Below are positions 22,676-31,299 of a stretch of 45,391 nucleotides of DNA, one piece after another. The notes under the pieces are model-generated. The model was not told the origin of the DNA and did not search any database. It saw only the letters and a list, made by a program, of their open reading frames with translations. The position numbers were made by a program, and so were the translations under genes. Positions within the stretch are counted from its first letter, which is position 1. Every line of letters starts with the position of its first letter. The stretch comes from Bacteroidales bacterium (GTDB lineage: Bacteria > Planctomycetota > Planctomycetia > Gemmatales > Gemmataceae), in assembly GCA_026931725.1 (NCBI GenBank), contig JAIXLE010000034.1, forward strand, positions 1-45,391. Direction: 5' to 3'.

Positions 22676-24328
22676 CTAGCTTTCGAGCGCTTTTTCGATC
22701 TCGCACCGGACTTCGCTGATGGGAACCCGCTTTTGCTTGAGCGTATCCCGATCACGGATGGTGACAGTGTCATCTTGAAGGGTATCGCCGTCAATGGTGA
22801 CGCAGAACGGCGTACCCGCTTCATCTTGTCGGCGGTAGCGGCGACCAATCGCACCTTTGTCATCGTAGACGACGTTGAACCGTTTCTTGAGTTCCCGGTA
22901 CAGGGTCATCGCTTTCTCGGGCATCCCGTCTTTGTTCACGAGTGGGAACACAGCGCACTTCACCGGCGCGAGTCGGGGGTGAAACCGCATCACGGTACGC
23001 GATTCCAGCTTCCCTTTCGCATCCGGGACTTCTTCGACCGTGTACGCCTCACAGAGAACCGCCAGTGTGAACCGATCGGCCCCGGCGCTGGGTTCGACGA
23101 CGTGGGGTGTGAACAGATACTTTTCGATTTCCTCTTGTGGCGGGTTCGACTTGATCCATTCTTTGAAGGAATTCGTCGTTCGATTGGCAGAATCACCATT
23201 CCAACGATCTTCGTCAAAGTACATGAACTTTTCACCCACGCCGCTGTGCTTGGCGTGCGCTTTCAGGTCGAAGTCTCCCCGGTGGGCGACCCCTTCGAGT
23301 TCTTGCGGTTCATCGCTGAACGGAAACATGAACTCGATGTCCGTGGTCCCAACGGAGTAATGCGCCAGTTCATCCTCCCCCTGTTCGCGGGGCCGCAGGT
23401 TGTCGGACTGGATGCCGAGGGTGCTGTACCAGCGCTTCCGCAGATCGCGCCAGTATTCGTACCACTTCCGGGATTCTTTCGGATGACAGAAGAATTCAAT
23501 TTCCATCTGCTCGAACTCACGGGACCGGAAGATGAAGTTCCGCGGGTTGATCTCGTTGCGGAACGCCTTCCCGATCTGTGCGATTCCGAAGGGCAGCTTG
23601 AGCCGCGAGGAATCGAGGACGTTCCGGTAGTTGACGAAGATCCCCTGCGCGGTTTCCGGGCGGAGGTAGGCTTTGTTCTCCTCGGATTTGATCGGCCCGG
23701 TGTGCGTTTCGTTCATGAGATTGAACGCGCGCGGTTCCGTGAAAACGCCATCGCAGCCAGCGCCTTTCGGGTCTGAACAGGGCAATTGCCACTTGCGATC
23801 GGCCACTTCCGCGGCTGAGAATGTCACAGCACGCTGAAGGTCCGCGGGGAGTTTCTTCCGCTTGACGGCCTTCGCGTACAGATCATTGAGTAACGCTTCC
23901 GCGTCCGCTTTATTGTCGGATTCCACCGCGAGCACAAAGGGCGGCATCTGTTGGTCCACGATTTGCGCGGGTTGGGGATAGTAACCCCCGAACCAGACTT
24001 TGTCGGCACGCAATCGGGCTCGGCATTTCAAACAATCCACCATCGGGTCCGCGAAGCCGCCGACATGACCGCTGGCGACCCAGACTTTGGGGTTCATGAT
24101 GATGGAGCAATCAAGCCCGACCATGCGGATTTCCTGGCCATCGGGGCCGGGCGGGGGGTTGCGGACCATGTCCTGCCACCAGGCATCTTTGATGTTCTTC
24201 TTCAACTCGACACCGAGCGGGCCGTAGTCCCAGAAGCCGTTGATGCCACCGTAAATCTCGGACGATTGGTAGATGAACCCCATGTCCTTGCAGAACGCGG
24301 CAAACTTGCCCATGTCGATCTTCGCCAC
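22676..24328 (-). CDS. glyQS: Glycyl-tRNA synthetase (class II, homodimeric type)
   Basis: 550 residues of the alpha2 eukaryote/archaea-like and Gram-positive type rather than the alpha2beta2 type. It charges tRNA(Gly). The start is probably the GTG at 24328 (VAKIDMGKFAAFCKDMGF), which has AAGGGGG about 7 nt upstream; upstream codons are not family-like. Visible parts are FIYQSSEIYGGINGFWDYGPLG (motif 1 region), FVNYRNV, the motif 2 region GKAFRNEINPRNFIFRSREFEQMEIEFF, and a C-terminal anticodon-binding domain with PVKCAVFPLVNKDGMPEKA. The insertion near 90-210 holds zinc-ligand-like cysteines (CLKCRARL). Confidence 0.95.
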   Translation of the reverse strand: MAKIDMGKFAAFCKDMGFIYQSSEIYGGINGFWDYGPLGVELKKNIKDAWWQDMVRNPPPGPDGQEIRMVGLDCSIIMNPKVWVASGHVGGFADPMVDCLKCRARLRADKVWFGGYYPQPAQIVDQQMPPFVLAVESDNKADAEALLNDLYAKAVKRKKLPADLQRAVTFSAAEVADRKWQLPCSDPKGAGCDGVFTEPRAFNLMNETHTGPIKSEENKAYLRPETAQGIFVNYRNVLDSSRLKLPFGIAQIGKAFRNEINPRNFIFRSREFEQMEIEFFCHPKESRKWYEYWRDLRKRWYSTLGIQSDNLRPREQGEDELAHYSVGTTDIEFMFPFSDEPQELEGVAHRGDFDLKAHAKHSGVGEKFMYFDEDRWNGDSANRTTNSFKEWIKSNPPQEEIEKYLFTPHVVEPSAGADRFTLAVLCEAYTVEEVPDAKGKLESRTVMRFHPRLAPVKCAVFPLVNKDGMPEKAMTLYRELKKRFNVVYDDKGAIGRRYRRQDEAGTPFCVTIDGDTLQDDTVTIRDRDTLKQKRVPISEVRCEIEKALES

Positions 24329-24673
24329 CGTACAACCCCCTTCACCGATGAGCTTGGTCTGCCCACCGTTCGCGGAAAATCGGTTCACCTCATCATCCGC
24401 ACCGTAGATCAGTCCGGTCGAGGTGATGCGATCATGTTACCGAATTGGCGGCGTTCCACGACCGGGGAAACGACCCGTTCTCGACAATCTTTCGCGGATC
24501 GTGCGGATTGTGAAGAGGAACCGGGCCGTGCGGTCGATTTGTTCACGAATCTTCGTGGAACAGATGGTTGCAGATGCAGAATCAGTCGCTAGGATACCTT
24601 GCGTCTAGATCATGGGAACCCATGTGGCAAATTCTCCCCAAACTTTGGGTGTGGCTACATTGAGGAAGGAACC
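24329..24673. other. Intergenic region, divergent promoters expected
   Basis: 345 bp between the divergent glyQS (-) and the small membrane protein (+). I see no ORF, hairpin, T-box-like specifier structure or repeat that stands out. Confidence 0.5.
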
Positions 24674-24892
24674 ATGTCAGTACTCCCAGTTCGGAAAGGT
24701 TGGGCAATGGAAAAGGGGCTGTGTTACGGTGCGATGGGTGTCGCGGCCGTCATGGGCCTTGTATTCCTCTTGGACCTCATCGCGGGCTTCCCGTTCGGCG
24801 GAAGCCCATTTATGATTGGCGATATTCTCGGGTTTCTCGCCAGTGGGATCGTACTGTATCTCGGCTTTAACGCATCCAAGGATATTAAATAA
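24674..24892 (+). CDS. Small two-helix membrane protein
   Basis: 72 residues beginning MSVLPVRKGWAMEKG, with GAGGAAGG about 5 nt before the ATG. Two hydrophobic segments, about 19-38 (GAMGVAAVMGLVFLLDLIAG) and 47-65 (MIGDILGFLASGIVLYLGF), suggest a hairpin in the membrane, ending in a short polar tail NASKDIK. No family function is known to me. It ends at 24892, directly against the convergent stop of the SUMT/HemD gene at 24893. An alternative start at M12 is possible. Confidence 0.7.
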   Translation: MSVLPVRKGWAMEKGLCYGAMGVAAVMGLVFLLDLIAGFPFGGSPFMIGDILGFLASGIVLYLGFNASKDIK

Positions 24893-26440
24893 CTATTGTC
24901 TGGGTTGTTGGCTTTTCAACGCCACCATGGCGGCGAGGATGCCGTCGGTACTATATTCTGTGGCTTCTGCTGCAATCGAGAAACCCAGTTCACGCACGGC
25001 ACGCGTCGTCTCTGGACTGATGGTGATGAGTTGAATTTCTCCGCGTTCCACCCTTCCTCGTAGAATCTCATCGAACTTGTCAAGCAGCGAACGCGCGACG
25101 TTGGAACTGGTCAACGCCACAAACTGAATTTCTCCGCGTCGCAGGGCTTCCATCACTTCCGGGTCCGGTTCCACGGTGTCGATCTGTTCGTAGACTGCCA
25201 CTTGTTCGACCGTGGCAACTTTCCCCAGTTCCGTCCGCAGCAGATCGCGTCCCCGATTGGCACGCGCTAAGAGTACCCGTTTCCCGGTCACACGCGGTAG
25301 CAACGATTCCACAAGTCCTTCCGCGATAGCCTGATCGGGAACCACATCCGCGATGAGGTGGTATTCTCGCAGTGTTGCGGCTGTCTTCGGACCCACCGCG
25401 GCCAGTTTCACACCGCCCAGCACGCGCAGATCCCGACCGCTGGCCAGAATCCGTTTCAGCAATCCCTGCACACCGTTGGAACTGCTGAAAACAAGCCAAT
25501 CCCACGCATTGCGTGCCAGTTGGTCGATCACGGCATCCACGAGGGCGAAATCGGCCGGTTCCCGGATTTCCAATGTTGGCATCAGGTACGGCACGGCTCC
25601 GAGAAGTTCGAGCTTGCGCAAAAACTCGCCCGCCTGATGCCGAGGCCGCGTCACCAGTACATGCACGCCAAACAGAGGCCGTTTCGCCACCCAGGCTGTT
25701 TCGGGGCGTTGATCGACAACATTGCCGATCAGGATGAGTCCCGGCGATTCAAGCCCAGCGTTCCGGCGAGCGGATTCCAGTTCCCGGAGTGGGGCAAACA
25801 CGGAACGCATCGCGCCGGTACTCGCCCGTTCGACTATACCGCACGGGGTATCGGGGTCTTTCCCGTATTTGATGAGTTCGGAAATAATAATCGGAAGCCG
25901 GGCGATCCCCATGTAGACCGCGAGAGTGCCGGGAAAGGCCGCCAGTGCTTGCCAGTCGATTCGGTTGCCGGGCTTGTTCGGCAGTTCGTGCCCCGTCACC
26001 AGAGCAACCGCGCTACTGAATCGGCGGTGCGTGAGGGGGATTTCCAGATAGGAACCCGCCGCGATGGCCGCTGTGATACCGGGGACGATTTCGTAAGGCA
26101 CCCCCGCTTCTCGCAGGGCTTCGGCTTCCTCACCGGCTCGGCCGAAGATCAGCGGGTCACCACCTTTGAGACGCACAACCTTTTTGCCCGCCTTTCCAGC
26201 GGCGATCAGCGTGGCATGAATATGTGGGTATTTATCGGGACGCGCCCCCGGCAAATCCCGGACACACAACCGTTCAGCGGCAGGATTAATCCATTCCAAC
26301 ACGCGCGGGGGAATCAACTGATCGTAGAGGACGAAATCCGCCTCTGCGAGTAATTCCACGGCACGGAGTGTCAGTAATGACGGATCTCCTGGGCCAGCGC
26401 CCACGAGAAAGACGCGGGGTTCTACAAATTCTTCAGGCAT
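24893..26440 (-). CDS. Fused uroporphyrinogen-III C-methyltransferase/uroporphyrinogen-III synthase
   Basis: 515 residues. Residues 8-250 are SUMT (CobA/CysG C-terminal type): VGAGPGDPSLLTLRAVELL, VRLKGGDPLIFGRAGEEAEAL, YEIVPGITAAIAAGSY. Residues 262-515 are HemD: VLVTRPRHQAGEFLRKLELLG, LVFSSSNGVQGLL, VKLAAVGPKTAATL and VALTSSNVARSLL. The fusion makes uroporphyrinogen III and methylates it to precorrin-2, coupling the common trunk to the siroheme/cobalamin branch. Such fusions are known in Firmicutes and planctomycetes. Precorrin-2 dehydrogenase is encoded separately at 16203-16853. It lies 79 bp after tatC on the same strand, with a hairpin in between. Confidence 0.93.
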   Translation of the reverse strand: MPEEFVEPRVFLVGAGPGDPSLLTLRAVELLAEADFVLYDQLIPPRVLEWINPAAERLCVRDLPGARPDKYPHIHATLIAAGKAGKKVVRLKGGDPLIFGRAGEEAEALREAGVPYEIVPGITAAIAAGSYLEIPLTHRRFSSAVALVTGHELPNKPGNRIDWQALAAFPGTLAVYMGIARLPIIISELIKYGKDPDTPCGIVERASTGAMRSVFAPLRELESARRNAGLESPGLILIGNVVDQRPETAWVAKRPLFGVHVLVTRPRHQAGEFLRKLELLGAVPYLMPTLEIREPADFALVDAVIDQLARNAWDWLVFSSSNGVQGLLKRILASGRDLRVLGGVKLAAVGPKTAATLREYHLIADVVPDQAIAEGLVESLLPRVTGKRVLLARANRGRDLLRTELGKVATVEQVAVYEQIDTVEPDPEVMEALRRGEIQFVALTSSNVARSLLDKFDEILRGRVERGEIQLITISPETTRAVRELGFSIAAEATEYSTDGILAAMVALKSQQPRQ

Positions 26441-26464
26441 TCTCAATCAGGTCACGGGGCCGGA

Positions 26465-26516
26465 GAGGAAGTCGGTATCACCCAGCCAATGGAGGGAGTA
26501 TTGGCCGGGCTTCCTC
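26465..26516 (-). other. Hairpin between tatC and SUMT/hemD
   Basis: GAGGAAG (26465-26471) pairs with CTTCCTC (26510-26516), and CCCAGCCAAT (26481-26490) pairs with ATTGGCCGGG (26500-26509) with one G-T wobble. No T-run follows on the minus strand, so it may be an attenuating or processing structure rather than a full terminator. Confidence 0.5.
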
Positions 26517-26519
26517 TTA

Positions 26520-27683
26520 CTATACGGCAACCTGCTCCTTTTCGTCGTCCCAGAGATGATCGTGGGTCGCAGGGAAGAAGTAGCAGATGGCGATTCCGAG
26601 CATATAAAGGCCGAACATGGGCACAAAAAGATAGGACATCGTGACGACATCTGGTGTGGGCGTAATCACGGCGGCAAATAATGCCAGCACAAAAATGGCG
26701 TACCGCCAATACCGGAGGTAATCATCCGCGGAAAAGGTGCCGATCCGGTTCAGAAATAGCATCACGAGCGGGGTCTGGAACGATACGCCAAACACCACGG
26801 GAAGAACTAGGGCAAAGCCCAACCACTCGTTCAGTCGCAAGTCTGGGTCCAGTTCGATCCAGCGGTTGAACGCCAGTAATGCCTTCACGGCTCCGGGCAG
26901 CACGACAAACTGGCACAGCACCGCCCCACCCACGAACAGGCCCACACTAAACGGCAAATACATATGCACATACCGCCGTTCATGCGGGTACAACCCCGCC
27001 GCGACAAACGCCCAAATCTGGTAGAAGATCCACGGACTGCTCAGCACCACACCACACAACAAGGAAACTTTGAAATATACGACGAACGCTTCTTGAACGC
27101 TCAAAGTCGTGAGGTATTGCCGATTCTGGAGGATCGCTTCCCCCCGGTTGCTGAAGTAGTTCACATAAGCTGGGTAAATCTGCATCGGCAGTTCAATTTC
27201 TTTCGGCGCATTTTCGGGTGGTTGTACTCCCAGAGCCTGGGCCAGGGGTGCCAGTTCCAGATAGACGGGCATCTTCACCGGGGCCGCTTGTAGCTCAGCG
27301 ATTTCATCGTGACTGAATGTGTCGAGGCCATCTTCTTGCAACCGTTTGTATAGCTCATCGACCCGTTCTGGTGGGGTACGCCGGAGAGTGAGTTCCTGAA
27401 CTTTGCCAGCCACCTGTTCGTTACGGCGGGCATAAAAGGCGCGAACTTGGGACTCAACCGGACTGACGATCACCTGCATCATCGGTCGGCCCACGCCAAA
27501 ACTATCCATCCCAAGAGATTCGCCAATCCCGTCGAGAACGAAACCGATCAACAAGCAGATGCCCAGAGCCGCCAGAGCGCGCAGCAGGCGTGTGCGGAGT
27601 TCTTCGATATGTTCACCGAATGACATTCTGGTATTATCAAAAATGTCATCCGGGTAATTATGCTCACGCGATGAAAACACCAT
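26520..27683 (-). CDS. tatC: Sec-independent translocase TatC with large periplasmic insertion
   Basis: 387 residues, about 130 more than E. coli TatC (258). It forms the twin-arginine signal-peptide receptor in the inner membrane. The start at 27683 (MVFSSREHNYPDD) is chosen over an in-frame M 12 codons upstream. The N-terminal motif SFGEHIEELRTRL precedes TM1 (33-50). The first periplasmic loop runs from about 55 to 195 instead of about 50 residues and contains a helical, charged segment. The core then resumes with TTLSVQEAFVVYFKVSL, SSPWIFYQIWAFVAAGLYPHERR (the conserved signal-binding Glu in HERR), and TPTPDVVTM. A TAT substrate in the window is the oxidoreductase at 40479-41879. tatA/B are not present. 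Confidence 0.93.
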   Translation of the reverse strand: MVFSSREHNYPDDIFDNTRMSFGEHIEELRTRLLRALAALGICLLIGFVLDGIGESLGMDSFGVGRPMMQVIVSPVESQVRAFYARRNEQVAGKVQELTLRRTPPERVDELYKRLQEDGLDTFSHDEIAELQAAPVKMPVYLELAPLAQALGVQPPENAPKEIELPMQIYPAYVNYFSNRGEAILQNRQYLTTLSVQEAFVVYFKVSLLCGVVLSSPWIFYQIWAFVAAGLYPHERRYVHMYLPFSVGLFVGGAVLCQFVVLPGAVKALLAFNRWIELDPDLRLNEWLGFALVLPVVFGVSFQTPLVMLFLNRIGTFSADDYLRYWRYAIFVLALFAAVITPTPDVVTMSYLFVPMFGLYMLGIAICYFFPATHDHLWDDEKEQVAV

Positions 27684-27972
27684 GATCCCTCCCGCGTCGG
27701 CAAGGCGTCGGCCAACCACGCGGCGAAGGTGCTCGGTAGGTTGGAGGAATGGGAAGTCAGAACCGCGGTATCTTAGCTGGAAACCCCGATACTCTCAAGG
27801 TTTTGAACGGAAGGAACGCATAAAGTTCTGGTAACAAGGTTGCTTGATGGGAGAGCTATGCCGAACAGATTTCCACAGGAAAACGCCAGAATTCCTCCAT
27901 CCCCCCCACAACTCTTGACGGCAGTGGCATAATGGTGCGGAGCGGGATGCGAAAACACGCAAGGAGTGAGCC

Positions 27973-28212
27973 GTGCGACGTTCTACAAGTTGGTCGATTC
28001 TGGCTCTACTCTCCGTGATACTGAGTTCGGGATGCCGTCTCGTGGACTCCCTGCGGGCTTCGCGGGAGATCGGTCGACCCGATTTACCCGGCTATTCCAT
28101 CGAGGAACAAGAGCGAGTGGGCCGCCAATTATACGGCATTCCCGATGATGATCCCCGAGTCGGGCCCAAGACCGGGATTGGTCGTGCCGGCCCAATTGGT
28201 GTCGGCTATTGA
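27973..28212 (+). CDS. Small putative lipoprotein
   Basis: 79 residues from a GTG preceded by AAGGAG at 27961-27966. A short signal peptide SWSILALLSVILSSGC ends in a lipobox with C21 as the predicted acylated residue. The mature part is about 58 residues, polar and rich in Gly, Pro, Arg and Asp (LPGYSIEEQERVGRQLYGIPDDDPRV). No family is recognised. It is convergent with folD, 19 bp apart. Lipid anchoring is predicted from sequence only. Confidence 0.7.
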   Translation: MRRSTSWSILALLSVILSSGCRLVDSLRASREIGRPDLPGYSIEEQERVGRQLYGIPDDDPRVGPKTGIGRAGPIGVGY

Positions 28213-28231
28213 TCGGCCCTGTGTGTCCTAA

Positions 28232-29107
28232 TCAGACATCTAATTGTTGTGCGGCTCGCAGGGTGTTGAGCAGCAGCATTGTAATCGTCATCGGGCCGAC
28301 ACCACCGGGCACCGGAGACAGAGCCCCGGCAACCTCCGCGACGCGCGGGTCTACGTCGCCGATCAGTTTTCCATCCACAACATTCGTCCCCACATCTACG
28401 ACCACGGCCCCCGGTCGCACCATATCTGGGGTAATGATAGCCGGTTTCCCCACCGCCGCGATCAGAATATCGGCTCGTCGACAGACATCGGCTAGATTCT
28501 GAGTGCGGGTATGTGTGATAGTAACAGTCGCATCGCAGCCGGTCGGGTTCGCGGCCGTCTTTTTCTGAGCCATCATCATCGCCAGCGGTTTGCCGACGAT
28601 GTTACTCCGGCCAACGATCACCACTTCCTTTCCAGCTGGGTCATGTCCATTGCGCCGGAGCAGTTCAATGACACCATAGGGCGTACACGGATAATAGCGC
28701 GGATGCCCGGTCGCCAAGCGGCCCACATTCTCAGGGTGGAAGCAATCCACGTCGATCAATGGATCAATGGCGTGCAACACGGCTTCTTCGTGAATATGCT
28801 TGGGTAACGGCAATTGCACGAGAATACCGTGAACGCCAGGGTTTGAGTCCAGTTCCGCAATGTCTTCGAGCAAATCATCCTGTGTGATGTCCGCCGGGAG
28901 ATGGTGCAACCAACTATTCATGCCGACATCCGCACAGGCTTTGCGTTTGTTGCGAACGTAGGTTTGACTCGCCGGGTCATCACCGACGAGGATCACGGCC
29001 AACCCCGGTTTCGTTTCCCCTTCTTCGGTGCGTGCCGCGACTTCGGCCGCGATCTCGGCACGAATGAGGGCGGCGGTGGCTTTTCCGTCGAGTCGTTGTG
29101 CAGTCAT
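28232..29107 (-). CDS. folD: Methylenetetrahydrofolate dehydrogenase/cyclohydrolase
   Basis: 291 residues; start MTAQRLDGKATAAL at 29107. It interconverts methylene-, methenyl- and formyl-tetrahydrofolate with NADP. Family motifs present: VGDDPASQTYVRNKRKAC with the catalytic Tyr and Lys, HGILVQLPLPKHI, the dinucleotide-binding GKEVVIVGRSNIVGKPLA, and the C-terminal GGVGPMTITMLLLNT. It follows the sirtuin gene by 8 bp and ends the same-strand series that begins with tkt. Confidence 0.96.
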   Translation of the reverse strand: MTAQRLDGKATAALIRAEIAAEVAARTEEGETKPGLAVILVGDDPASQTYVRNKRKACADVGMNSWLHHLPADITQDDLLEDIAELDSNPGVHGILVQLPLPKHIHEEAVLHAIDPLIDVDCFHPENVGRLATGHPRYYPCTPYGVIELLRRNGHDPAGKEVVIVGRSNIVGKPLAMMMAQKKTAANPTGCDATVTITHTRTQNLADVCRRADILIAAVGKPAIITPDMVRPGAVVVDVGTNVVDGKLIGDVDPRVAEVAGALSPVPGGVGPMTITMLLLNTLRAAQQLDV

Positions 29108-29115
29108 GCGATTCC

Positions 29116-29877
29116 TCAAATTCCCAAGCGTTCAAAAAGGGGAGTATCACCCGATGGACCGAACAGGTGAATATCGGCTAGTGTACTGGCATCGGTTTCG
29201 GTCAGATTGCACTCCAGGACGATTCCCGGCGGGTGTTTTCTTCCTTCACCCACGGCAATCGCGATCAATCCCGCTGCGGGGTAAACCACGGCGGAGGTGC
29301 CGACGACCAGCATCACCGTACATTCACGGGCGGCCCGTTCCGCCGCTCGCCAGGTATCCGGGGGGAGCATCTCGCCAAACCAGACGATGTCCGGCCGCAG
29401 GATGCCTTGACAATCCGGGCAGTTCGGAATGCCGGTCATCGGTTTCAAGCCCTGGTCGACAATCTCTCCGCAGTCCAGGCAGCGTGTCCGGCGGAGCGAA
29501 CCGTGCAGTTCCAGCACATGGCGGCTACCCGCGACTTGATGCAATCCATCGACGTTCTGGGTAACGAGCGTCCAACGGTCGCTTCCCCAGTGTTGTTCCA
29601 TCCGAGCCAGAGCGTGATGACCGGGGTTCGGCTGCACTTGCGTGACATTCGCTCGGCGAAGGTGATAAAAATCCCAGACCAATTGCGGATTGCGATTCCA
29701 ACCTTGTGGCGAGGCCACATCTTCGATGCGGTGCCCTTCCCAAAGGCCATCTGAAGCCCGGAATGTCGGTACGCCGCTTTCCGCGGAGACACCCGCTCCC
29801 GTGAGAACGCAGACCGATCGTGCATCGCGCAACTGTTCTGCCGCGCGGTCCAGTGCTTCCGTCAGATCGTCGCTCAT
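29116..29877 (-). CDS. NAD-dependent sirtuin deacylase, class III-like
   Basis: 253 residues. The Rossmann core begins VCVLTGAGVSAESGVPTFR (22-40). TQNVDGLH leads to the catalytic H125 in VLELHGSL. Four zinc cysteines are present: C133, C136, C153, C156. Residues Y71 and R74 in WDFYHLRR match the Tyr-x-x-Arg signature of SIRT5/CobB-type class III sirtuins, which favour succinyl/malonyl-lysine over acetyl-lysine. It consumes NAD and removes acyl groups from lysines. The gene is 3 bp after the phosphohexomutase stop and 8 bp before folD, so co-transcription is likely. Confidence 0.93.
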   Translation of the reverse strand: MSDDLTEALDRAAEQLRDARSVCVLTGAGVSAESGVPTFRASDGLWEGHRIEDVASPQGWNRNPQLVWDFYHLRRANVTQVQPNPGHHALARMEQHWGSDRWTLVTQNVDGLHQVAGSRHVLELHGSLRRTRCLDCGEIVDQGLKPMTGIPNCPDCQGILRPDIVWFGEMLPPDTWRAAERAARECTVMLVVGTSAVVYPAAGLIAIAVGEGRKHPPGIVLECNLTETDASTLADIHLFGPSGDTPLFERLGI

Positions 29878-29880
29878 CGG

Positions 29881-31239
29881 TTAGCCTCCCTTCACGATGG
29901 CCTCGGCTTCTCGACACAGGGCCGCAGCCTGTTCGGCTGTTCGTGCTTCGGCAATCACACGCACAACGGGTTCCGTATTCGATGGCCGCACATGGAGCCA
30001 CCAATCCGGGCCATCCAGTCGCAAACCATCCCGTTGGTTGGCTTGCACATCGGGCCATCTGGTAGACAGGGAACCCAAAGCGCGGGCCAACTGTGACGGT
30101 TCGATACGGATTTTCTCCTTCTGCATGGCATATTGAGGCAGTTCCGCAACCAGCGTTGAAAGTGGTTTCTGTTCTTCGACCATCAAGCTCAAAATCAGAG
30201 CCATACCGACGAACGGATCACGAACCCAGCCCACACGCGGGTCCACGACCCCGCCCGAACCTTCTCCACCGAGGACCGCATCGGTTTCCCGCATCTTTGC
30301 CACAACATTCGCTTCACCAACCGCACTACGATGGCAGGCCACCCCCGCTTGCCGGGCGAGATCCTCACTCATGCGGCTGGTACTCATGTTAATCACGATC
30401 GGGCCAGGATCACGGCGCAACCGATACCGCACCGCGAGCGCCACGGTCGCCTCTTCACTGATGCATTCTCCGCGTTCATCAATCAGAGCCAGACGGTCAG
30501 AATCGGGATCGAGCACACAGCCCACGGCCACGCCCGCCTGACGCACGGCTTCCGCGACACCCCCGAGGTGAGCCGGGATGGGCTCGGCTTCATGGCTGAA
30601 ATGGCCTGTGGGTTCCACATGGAGTGGGACGACCCCACAACCGAGCCGGTCGAGCAACTGTAAGCCGGTCGGCCCACCAGAGCCACCGTTCCCATCCAGC
30701 AACACCCGGAAGTTGGCTCGACGCACCGCCTCCCGATTTGCCAAGTCCGCGGCCAGATCGGCATGAACCGATTCCACGCCCGTGACCGACGTGGAGGGAG
30801 CGAGCTTGTCCCAACCGACCCGCTGAAACTCCCCGGCCAAGAATCGCTCTTTCACAGCGCGTCCCGGTTCTGGCGGTAGCACGGCTCCATCAGGTCCGAA
30901 CAGTTTCAATCCATTCCACGGGGCCGGGTTATGACTGGCGGTAATTTGAACGGCCCCATCCGCCTGGAAAGCTCGCACGGCAACCCCCACTGTCGGAGTG
31001 GGGGCGATTCCCATATCGCGGACTCGACAGCCCGCAGCCAACAACCCCGCCGTCACCGCGTGACCCAGCATCCAGCCGCTCGGGCGGCCATCACGGGAAA
31101 GTAAGATGGTTTTGCCACTGCCGACGAAGTTGCCATAGGCTTGACCGAAACGTACCGCGTCATCCGGCGTGAGGCTGTGTCCGACGATTCCTCGCACACC
31201 GGAAACGCTCACAATCAGTTCAGGGTGAATGGCAATCAT
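29881..31239 (-). CDS. Phosphoglucosamine mutase/phosphomannomutase family enzyme
   Basis: 452 residues, usual for GlmM-like alpha-D-phosphohexomutases. The phosphoserine loop is ITASHNPAPWNGLK with S102. The metal-binding loop is DPDSDR (244-249), the sugar-binding loop is GGEGSGGV (324-331), and the C-terminal phosphate-binding loop is RPSNTEPVVRV. Deciding between glucosamine-1-phosphate and mannose/glucose phosphate use needs more than sequence; the SGxRG start and GEGSGG loop lean towards GlmM. It begins with ATG at 31239 and is followed directly by the sirtuin. Confidence 0.9.
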   Translation of the reverse strand: MIAIHPELIVSVSGVRGIVGHSLTPDDAVRFGQAYGNFVGSGKTILLSRDGRPSGWMLGHAVTAGLLAAGCRVRDMGIAPTPTVGVAVRAFQADGAVQITASHNPAPWNGLKLFGPDGAVLPPEPGRAVKERFLAGEFQRVGWDKLAPSTSVTGVESVHADLAADLANREAVRRANFRVLLDGNGGSGGPTGLQLLDRLGCGVVPLHVEPTGHFSHEAEPIPAHLGGVAEAVRQAGVAVGCVLDPDSDRLALIDERGECISEEATVALAVRYRLRRDPGPIVINMSTSRMSEDLARQAGVACHRSAVGEANVVAKMRETDAVLGGEGSGGVVDPRVGWVRDPFVGMALILSLMVEEQKPLSTLVAELPQYAMQKEKIRIEPSQLARALGSLSTRWPDVQANQRDGLRLDGPDWWLHVRPSNTEPVVRVIAEARTAEQAAALCREAEAIVKGG

Positions 31240-31299
31240 GGGTCATCCGTGAGATTCTGGGTTCCGCCAACACAAACGCATCCGCGACTCCAAAATAAT

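Noticed and set aside
22733-23776. Long + strand open frame (347 codons)
   Set aside because: Antisense shadow of glyQS, no domain match.
25358-26353. + strand open frame (331 codons)
   Set aside because: Antisense shadow of the SUMT/HemD fusion.
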